Source: CAZEVY01 sp964515555 (lineage in GTDB: Bacteria > Acidobacteriota > Terriglobia > Bryobacterales > Bryobacteraceae). From it: DNA of 30,523 bases. The position numbers and the translations under genes are program-made. Below the pieces are notes generated by a model, which saw nothing but the letters and a program-made list of their open reading frames with translations, did no database searches and was not told the DNA's origin. The DNA lies in NCBI GenBank assembly GCA_964515555.1, contig CAZEVY010000063.1, forward strand, positions 1 through 30,523, in the 5' to 3' direction. Shown in pieces: positions 25,977 to 30,523 of this stretch. Positions within the stretch are counted from its first letter, which is position 1; each line of letters starts with the position of its first letter.

Positions 25977-26990
25977 TTGCGCCTGCGCGAGCTGGCCCAG
26001 CGCCTCGCCGCCGAATTCGAAGGCGACCCCCAAACGGAAATCGACGATGTCGCGACGCTCGAGTCCGCCGGACCGCGGCAGCTCGCCTTCGCGGCAGGCT
26101 CCAAAGCCGTCGGGCAGGCGCGTAAATCTCCCGCCGGCTGCCTCGTCGTTCCCCTCGACTTTCCCGCCGGACGCCCCCTGATCCGCGCCGCCGAACCGCG
26201 CGCGCTCTTCGCCCGCGCCGTGCTCCTGTTCCATCCGCCGCGCGGCATTCGACCCGGGATCCATCCGTCCGCGATCGTCGCCCGCGACGCAACGCTCGGC
26301 GCCGGAGTCGAGATCTCGGCCAACGTCACGATTGGCGCCCGTTCGTCGATAGGCGCCGGCGCTTCGATCGGCCCCGGCTGCGCCATCGGCGAGGACGTCT
26401 CGCTCGGCCCCGGCGCGCTCCTCCACGCCCACGTGACCATCTACGACGGCGTTAAGATCGGCGCGCGCGCGGTTCTGCACTCCGGATGTGTGCTCGGCGC
26501 CGACGGCTTCGGCTTCGTCCTCGCCGGCGGCCGCTACGAGAAGTTCCCGCAGATCGGCGGCGTCGAGATCGGCGACGACGTGGAGATCGGCGCCAACTCC
26601 TGCGTCGACCGCGCCGCGCTCGGCGTCACCTCCATCGGCGACGGCGTCAAGCTCGACAACATGGTCCACGTCGGCCACAACTGCCGCATCGGTAAGCACG
26701 TCGTCGTCGCCGCGCAGACCGGATTCTCCGGAGGCGTCGTCGTCGAGGACTACGCGGTGATCGGCGGACAGGTCGGCATCGGCGACAAGGCCCGCATCGA
26801 GTCGCGCGCCGTGCTCGGCTCCGGCTGCGGCGTGCTGACGTCGAAGATCGTGCGCTCCGGGCAGATCGTCTGGGGGACGCCCGCGCGCCCGCTCAAGGAG
26901 TATCTCGACATGCTCGCCGCGCTCTCGCATCTGCCCGAATTGCGCGCCGAGGTGCGCGATCTCCAGCGCCGCCTCGCCGGAGAGAAGTGA
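25977..26990 (+). CDS. lpxD: UDP-3-O-acylglucosamine N-acyltransferase
   Basis: The protein is 337 aa, typical length. It carries out the third step of lipid A synthesis, N-acylation of UDP-3-O-acyl-glucosamine. The N-terminal uridine-binding domain (about 1-95) is followed by hexapeptide repeats (GIHPSAIVARDATLGAGVEI and onward). DGFGFVLAGGRYEKFPQIGG and the catalytic-histidine region NMVHVGHNCRIGKHVVVAA (His234, corresponding to His239 of the E. coli enzyme) are present. The C-terminal helix is HLPELRAEVRDLQRRL. The start is a TTG at 25977 supported by AAGGAGA 8 nt upstream; no ATG fits. The stop overlaps the next gene's ATG by 1 nt (TGATG). Confidence 0.95.
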   Translation: MRLRELAQRLAAEFEGDPQTEIDDVATLESAGPRQLAFAAGSKAVGQARKSPAGCLVVPLDFPAGRPLIRAAEPRALFARAVLLFHPPRGIRPGIHPSAIVARDATLGAGVEISANVTIGARSSIGAGASIGPGCAIGEDVSLGPGALLHAHVTIYDGVKIGARAVLHSGCVLGADGFGFVLAGGRYEKFPQIGGVEIGDDVEIGANSCVDRAALGVTSIGDGVKLDNMVHVGHNCRIGKHVVVAAQTGFSGGVVVEDYAVIGGQVGIGDKARIESRAVLGSGCGVLTSKIVRSGQIVWGTPARPLKEYLDMLAALSHLPELRAEVRDLQRRLAGEK

Positions 26991-27589
26991 TGCTGATCGT
27001 CGTCGGCGGCCACAGCCGCAACATCGGCAAGACGTCCGTGGTGGCCGGCCTCATCTCGGCGATGCGCGAAGCTAACTGGACCGCCGTCAAGATCACGCAG
27101 CTTGGACACGGCGTCTGCTCGGCCGCCGGAGAGCCTTGCGATTGCGCCGTCGACCCGCGGCATCCCTACGAGCTCACCGAGGAGGTCGCGCCCAACGCCG
27201 CCGACTCCGGCCGCTACCTCGCCGCCGGCGCCGCGCGTTCCTTCTGGCTGCGCACCGCCGAAGGCCGCCTCGGGGGCGCGATGACGGCCCTGCGCGCCAT
27301 TCTCCCGCTCGGCGGCAACGCCATCGTCGAGTCGAACAGCGTCATGGGATTCCTGCGGCCCGACCTCTACCTCGTCGTGGTCGACCCCACCGTCGAAGAC
27401 TGGAAGCTCTCCGCGCGCCGTCATCTCGACCGCGCCACCGCCATCGTCGAAGTCTGGGGCGGCCCTCCAGCGCCGCGCGCGGCGCTTCCGGGTCGCGACA
27501 GGCCCCGCTTCCCCGTTGCGCCCCCGAGCTATCTCTCCCCGGAGTTGGTCGACTTCGCGCGTTCCCGGCTCTCCGCCTCCAACTCGTGA
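26990..27589 (+). CDS. P-loop NTPase, MobB-like, function unknown
   Basis: The protein is 199 aa. It has Walker A GGHSRNIGKT (residues 6-15) at the extreme N-terminus, then SVVAGLISAMREANWTAVKI as in MobB and related small P-loop proteins. Cysteines in GVCSAAGEPCDCAVD recall a metal or redox site. AIVESNSVMGFLRPDLYLVV is probably the Walker B/switch strand. I cannot assign a substrate. The start ATG 26990 is embedded in the lpxD stop (TGATG) with GGAGAG just upstream, so it is translationally coupled to lpxD. The last 61 nt overlap the 3' end of the convergent DHp gene. Confidence 0.7.
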   Translation: MLIVVGGHSRNIGKTSVVAGLISAMREANWTAVKITQLGHGVCSAAGEPCDCAVDPRHPYELTEEVAPNAADSGRYLAAGAARSFWLRTAEGRLGGAMTALRAILPLGGNAIVESNSVMGFLRPDLYLVVVDPTVEDWKLSARRHLDRATAIVEVWGGPPAPRAALPGRDRPRFPVAPPSYLSPELVDFARSRLSASNS

Positions 27590-27804
27590 ACCGCGTCGCT
27601 CACCATCAGCCCGAGCTGATCCACCAGCCGCCGCAACTGCTCCAGTTGGGGACGCACGCGCGCATCGCCGCGCGGCAGAATCATCTCGAGGTAATAGGTG
27701 ATCGATTCGATCGCGCTGATTGGCTGCGCCAGCTCGTGTGCCAGGCGGCTGAGGGTTTCCACCGGTTCGTGCCGGGGCAGGGGAGCGGGCGATACGGAAG
27801 CCAT
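27529..27804 (-). CDS. Stand-alone histidine-kinase DHp (HisKA-like) phosphoacceptor protein
   Basis: The protein is 91 aa. Residues about 15-75 form a dimerisation/phosphoacceptor helical hairpin. The H-box is TLSRLAHELAQPISAI with the likely phosphorylated His23. The second helix is RPQLEQLRRLVDQLGLMV. No ATPase domain (N, G1, G2 boxes) follows, and the gene ends within a charged tail. The start ATG 27804 has TATAAT 15 nt upstream (27825-27820) and only a weak Shine-Dalgarno. It could serve as a phosphorelay protein, a decoy for another kinase, or a dimer-forming inhibitor. Its 3' end overlaps the converging P-loop gene by 61 nt. Confidence 0.65.
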   Translation of the reverse strand: MASVSPAPLPRHEPVETLSRLAHELAQPISAIESITYYLEMILPRGDARVRPQLEQLRRLVDQLGLMVSDAVHELEAESRERAKSTNSGER

Positions 27805-27852
27805 TCTCGACCAGCGAGGATTATAGCCGATTCGGGAGAGGCCGTCCGGGTA

Positions 27853-27858
27853 TATATT
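27853..27858 (+). promoter_or_regulatory. TATATT -10-like hexamer 9 nt before the transthyretin-like gene
   Basis: TATATT is followed by 9 nt and the ATG at 27868. No Shine-Dalgarno is present, so a near-leaderless transcript is likely. The divergent DHp gene has TATAAT at 27825-27820, so both promoters lie within 60 bp. Confidence 0.4.
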
Positions 27859-27867
27859 CGTACCAGC

Positions 27868-28179
27868 ATGTCGATCAGCACTCGCATCTTCGACCGCGAG
27901 TCGGGCGAGCCGCACCCTGGCGTCGTTGTGCTGCTCGAATTCCAGGTCTCCGAAAGCGAGTGGACCGTCGCCGGCACCGGCATCTCGGATTCCGAGGGCC
28001 GTGTCCAGAACCTCGTCTCGTCCGATTTCACCGTGCGCCCGGGACTCTATAAGTTGATCTACGACACCGACGGCCGGCCCGGCGCGCAGCAGCGCACCGT
28101 CCTGACGTTCGAGGTCACCAGCCTGGACCGCAACTACCACATCCCCATGCCCGTCGGATTGCAGAGAGTAGAGCTATGA
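27868..28179 (+). CDS. Transthyretin/5-hydroxyisourate-hydrolase-like protein, probably not catalytic
   Basis: The protein is 103 aa. The order of motifs follows HIUase: ISTRIFDRESGEPHPGVVV corresponds to the family's N-terminal strand, SDSEGRVQNL to its TD.DGR segment, and PGLYKLIYDTDG and TFEVTSLDRNYHIPMP to the later strands. Key catalytic features are missing. The family's first-strand His is Arg6 here, and the C-terminal YRGS tetrapeptide is absent. The loop with the FFPE-type motif is also shortened. The second His (YHIPMP) and the GR arginine remain. It therefore probably keeps the transthyretin fold as a binding protein. It sits apart from any purine-degradation gene. The start has TATATT 9 nt upstream. 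Confidence 0.75.
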   Translation: MSISTRIFDRESGEPHPGVVVLLEFQVSESEWTVAGTGISDSEGRVQNLVSSDFTVRPGLYKLIYDTDGRPGAQQRTVLTFEVTSLDRNYHIPMPVGLQRVEL

Positions 28180-28262
28180 ACTGGATCCTGATGCTGTGCC
28201 TCTCGCAGGCCGCGTCGCCGTTGCGCCAGTCGGCCTTCACCGGCGAGGCGGTCCTGCGGTAA
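28176..28262 (+). CDS. 28-aa open frame coupled to the transthyretin-like gene; possible remnant
   Basis: ATG 28176 overlaps the previous stop (ATGA). The peptide begins MNWILMLCLSQAAS, like the start of a signal peptide, and ends at TAA 28260-28262. No second gene half is visible after the stop; the next gene runs on the opposite strand. It may be the 5' remnant of a lost exported protein, or chance. Confidence 0.3.
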   Translation: MNWILMLCLSQAASPLRQSAFTGEAVLR

Positions 28263-28286
28263 ATCGTCGCGAACTCCCCGCCGAGC

Positions 28287-28784
28287 CTACTCCGACAGAA
28301 TCGGCTCCACCACCTCGTCCGCCGCCGGCTGCAAGTGCGGACTCCGCTCCAGCAGCCGCGCGCAGGTGTTCCACCGCAGCAGCGCGTCGTCGTTGCCCGC
28401 CGGACGAAGCGCCTCCGCCTTCTCGTACCACGACATCGCGTCGCGAAACGCCTCATAGGCGCGGTTGTGCGACCCCGGCCGTCCGTGACGCATCAGCGCC
28501 CGCGCCTGCCGCTCCCGGACGAGGCCCGAATAGTAGGCGCGCTCGTAGGGGCTGTCGAGTCGACCGATCAGCTCGCGCGCGTCGCCCGGCGCGCGGCCTT
28601 CGTCGAACTGGTCGGTCACCGCCAGGATCAGCATGACAAGCGCCTCCTGGTGGCCCGCGTCGATGCGGAGAATGTCGAGGCAGATGCTCTCCGCCAGCGC
28701 CGGTTCGTTCAGCAGGCGGTAGCGCTCCACCTTGGCGAGCGCCGCCGGAATCGCCTCCTCGGAGAGTGGCTTCAGCTCGTACAT
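28287..28784 (-). CDS. TPR-like hypothetical protein downstream of sdhAB
   Basis: The protein is 165 aa with no signal peptide. It is helical with TPR-like spacing: RYRLLNEPALAESICLDILR, DAGHQEALVMLILAVTDQF, and YEAFRDAMSWYEKAEALRP. The start at 28784 has a good GGGAGGTG Shine-Dalgarno and lies 32 nt after the Fe-S subunit stop, so it is likely the last gene of the succinate dehydrogenase operon. It might be an assembly or regulatory partner, but nothing in it names a function. Confidence 0.75.
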   Translation of the reverse strand: MYELKPLSEEAIPAALAKVERYRLLNEPALAESICLDILRIDAGHQEALVMLILAVTDQFDEGRAPGDARELIGRLDSPYERAYYSGLVRERQARALMRHGRPGSHNRAYEAFRDAMSWYEKAEALRPAGNDDALLRWNTCARLLERSPHLQPAADEVVEPILSE

Positions 28785-28816
28785 GGCTGCACCTCCCGGC
28801 GGGCCTTAGCCCGCTC

Positions 28817-29563
28817 CTATCGGAATATCCGGAACAGCTTCCTGAGCGGATCGTAAAACTCGTCGACCACGCGCTCCTTCAACGGAATAATCGCGTTCTC
28901 CGTAATCGTAATCTCTTCCGGGCACACCTGGCGGCAGCAGGTCGTGATGTTGCAGAACCCGATGCCGTGGTCGTTCTTCAACTCGCGCAGCCGGTCGCCG
29001 GTGTCCAGCGGATGCATCTCCAGCGCCGCCGCGTAGACGAAAAACCGCGGTCCGATGAAGCGCTCGAACTGCCGATGCTCCCGCAGCACGTGGCAGACGT
29101 CCTGGCACAGGTAGCACTCGATGCACTTGCGAAACTCCTGCACGCGGTCGACGTCGGCCTGCGCCATCCGCCAGGTGCCGTCGGCGGCGTCGGGCGGCCG
29201 CGGCGCGAACGGGCGGATCGATTTCTTCACCCGGTAATTCCAGGAAACGTCCGTCACCAGGTCGCGCACCGGCGGGAAGGCGCGCATCGGCTCCACCGTC
29301 ACCGGCTTCGTCAGGTCGATCGAATTGAGCCGCGTCATGCACATCAGCCGCGGATACCCGTTGATCTCCGCCGAGCACGACCCGCATTTGCCCGCCTTGC
29401 AGTTCCATCGCACCGCCAGGTCGTTCGCCTGCGCCGCCTGGATGTCGTGCACCGCGTCCAGCACCACCATGCCTTCGGTGACTTTGGTAGTGTAATCCTC
29501 GAAGCGCCCGCCCGCCGCGTCGCCGCGCCAGATCCGGAACGTCGCCGCCGATTCCCCCGCCAT
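28817..29563 (-). CDS. sdhB: Succinate dehydrogenase/fumarate reductase iron-sulfur subunit
   Basis: The protein is 248 aa. The N-terminal ferredoxin-like domain binds [2Fe-2S] through C55, C60, C63 and C75 (CKAGKCGSCS...C). The C-terminal domain has CIECYLCQDVC (C147, C150, C153, C157) and CNITTCCRQVC (C204, C209/C210, C214) for the [4Fe-4S] and [3Fe-4S] clusters. It passes electrons between the FAD subunit and the quinone site. The start ATG 29563 shares one base with the flavoprotein stop (TGATG). The direction of the reaction (succinate oxidation or fumarate reduction) cannot be told. A membrane anchor gene is not in the window and is expected upstream of the flavoprotein gene. Confidence 0.92.
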   Translation of the reverse strand: MAGESAATFRIWRGDAAGGRFEDYTTKVTEGMVVLDAVHDIQAAQANDLAVRWNCKAGKCGSCSAEINGYPRLMCMTRLNSIDLTKPVTVEPMRAFPPVRDLVTDVSWNYRVKKSIRPFAPRPPDAADGTWRMAQADVDRVQEFRKCIECYLCQDVCHVLREHRQFERFIGPRFFVYAAALEMHPLDTGDRLRELKNDHGIGFCNITTCCRQVCPEEITITENAIIPLKERVVDEFYDPLRKLFRIFR

Positions 29564-30523
29564 CACTTCATCTCCATGACGATCTCGTGCAGCTCCTCCG
29601 GCATCTCGTGTATCGGCCGACGGGTCACCGCCATCGACCCGTCGCCGTTCTGGTGGACCAGCACGTTCACGTTGCCGAGCTCGGCGTCCTTGTGAGGATA
29701 GTCCTCGCGGAAGTGCGCTCCGCGGCTCTCGGCGCGCTCCAGCGCCGCCCGCGTGATGGCTTCCGACACCGTCAGCATGCTCGGCAGGTCGAGCGCCGTG
29801 TGCCAGCCGCCGTTGTATTCGCGATTCCCCTTCACCGTCGCGCGCCGCGCGCGCTCCTTCAGTTTCTCCAGGCCTTCCAGCGCCCGCCGCATCTCCGCCT
29901 CCTGGCGCACAATCCCGACCAGGTCCTGCATCATGTCCTGCAAGTCGTCCTGGATCTGATACGGATTCTCGCCGCTTCCCGACGCCGCGCGATCGAAAGG
30001 CTCCACCGCCTCTCGCGCCGCCTGTCCCGCCCGATCGCGGTCGATCCGCGCCGCGCCGTTCTCGCGTGCGAACACCGCCGCGTAACGCCCCGCCCGTCTG
30101 CCGAACACCAGCAGGTCCGAGAGCGAATTCCCGCCCAGCCGGTTCGCCCCGTGCAGTCCCGCGCCGCACTCGCCCGCGGCGAACAGGCCCGGCACCGTCG
30201 ACATCTGCGAATCGGCGTCCACCATCACGCCGCCCATCATATAGTGTGTCGTCGGCCCGACCTCCATCGGCTCTTTCGTGATGTCGATGTCGGCGAGCTG
30301 TTTGAACTGGTGGTACATGCTCGGCAGCTTGCGCTTGATGTGCTCGGCGGCGCCCGGCAGGCGCTTGTGAATCCAGGCGATGTCCAGGTACACGCCCCCG
30401 TGCGGCGACCCGCGTCCTTCCTTGATCTCGCGCACGATCGAGCGCGCCACGTGGTCGCGCGTCAGCAGCTCCGGCGGACGCCGCGCGTTCTTGTCGCCCT
30501 GCGTGTAGCGCCAGCCTTCCTCT
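29563..30523 (-). CDS. sdhA: Succinate dehydrogenase/fumarate reductase flavoprotein subunit, 5'-truncated by window edge
   Basis: The frame is open to the window edge; 319 residues of the C-terminal half are present. Visible are RPPELLTRDHVARSIVREI with the substrate-handling region, THYMMGGVMVDADSQM (capping/active-site histidine neighbourhood), and the FAD-binding FAAGECGAGLHGANRLGGNS followed by LLVFGRRAG. The C-terminal helical domain (REDYPHKDAELGNVNVLVHQ) is also typical of the family. The N-terminal FAD Rossmann motif lies outside. The stop overlaps the Fe-S subunit start by one base. Confidence 0.92.
   Translation of the reverse strand, partial: EEGWRYTQGDKNARRPPELLTRDHVARSIVREIKEGRGSPHGGVYLDIAWIHKRLPGAAEHIKRKLPSMYHQFKQLADIDITKEPMEVGPTTHYMMGGVMVDADSQMSTVPGLFAAGECGAGLHGANRLGGNSLSDLLVFGRRAGRYAAVFARENGAARIDRDRAGQAAREAVEPFDRAASGSGENPYQIQDDLQDMMQDLVGIVRQEAEMRRALEGLEKLKERARRATVKGNREYNGGWHTALDLPSMLTVSEAITRAALERAESRGAHFREDYPHKDAELGNVNVLVHQNGDGSMAVTRRPIHEMPEELHEIVMEMK

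Noticed and set aside
25611..26930. Minus-strand open frame of about 440 codons over lpxD
   Set aside because: Its sequence has no recognisable motif and is the shadow of the hexapeptide repeats of lpxD.

Overview
The window is high-G+C bacterial DNA and most resembles a member of the Acidobacteriota of the Solibacter/Bryobacter type. This is inferred from gene content: a very large Oar-like TonB-dependent receptor with an N-terminal carboxypeptidase-regulatory-like domain, a TMTC-like mannosyltransferase with C-terminal TPRs, Gram-negative lipid A genes (lpxA, lpxD), and a DUF2924/large serine recombinase cassette. No rRNA or other taxonomic marker is present, so the assignment is not proven.

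Region 1 (1-about 9650) looks like an accessory island. It starts inside a Type III-like restriction subunit (helicase C-terminal half plus PD-(D/E)xK nuclease). This is followed by its beta-class DNA methyltransferase, which is interrupted by a 10-N scaffold gap, and then by a RelE-fold/UvrD-helicase fusion. These three genes run rightward as one tight operon. A leftward four-gene operon meets them stop-to-stop: a 52-aa microprotein, a DUF2924 protein, a large serine recombinase and a small HTH protein, coupled by short overlaps. The island ends against a tRNA-Asn(GTT) whose 3' end faces it. The inference is a serine-recombinase-mobilised defence module. The methyltransferase has a sharp drop in G+C exactly over its expected target-recognition region, which suggests domain exchange.

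Region 2 (9.9-19 kb) is chromosomal. It holds an Oar-like TonB receptor (leftward), a divergent TMTC-like glycosyltransferase/TPR protein, a leftward ArsR regulator-SRPBCC-SRPBCC operon with a textbook palindromic operator, a divergent GT2 glycosyltransferase, and a secreted TPR protein.

Region 3 (19-27.6 kb) concerns the cell envelope. A bifunctional class A PBP (leftward) lies upstream of the TPR gene. It is divergent from a rightward cassette of methyltransferase, Dpm1-like GT2 and polytopic membrane glycosyltransferase. After that come divergent lpxA and lpxD separated by only 35 bp, and a MobB-like P-loop protein coupled to lpxD.

Region 4 (27.5-30.5 kb) holds a stand-alone 91-aa histidine-kinase phosphoacceptor (DHp) protein, a degenerate transthyretin/HIUase-like protein, a TPR-like hypothetical, and the succinate dehydrogenase/fumarate reductase Fe-S and flavoprotein subunits (the latter cut by the window edge).

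Several chromosomal genes have a -10-like hexamer only 7-9 nt before the start codon and no Shine-Dalgarno sequence, which suggests frequent leaderless transcription. The island genes instead carry strong Shine-Dalgarno sequences.
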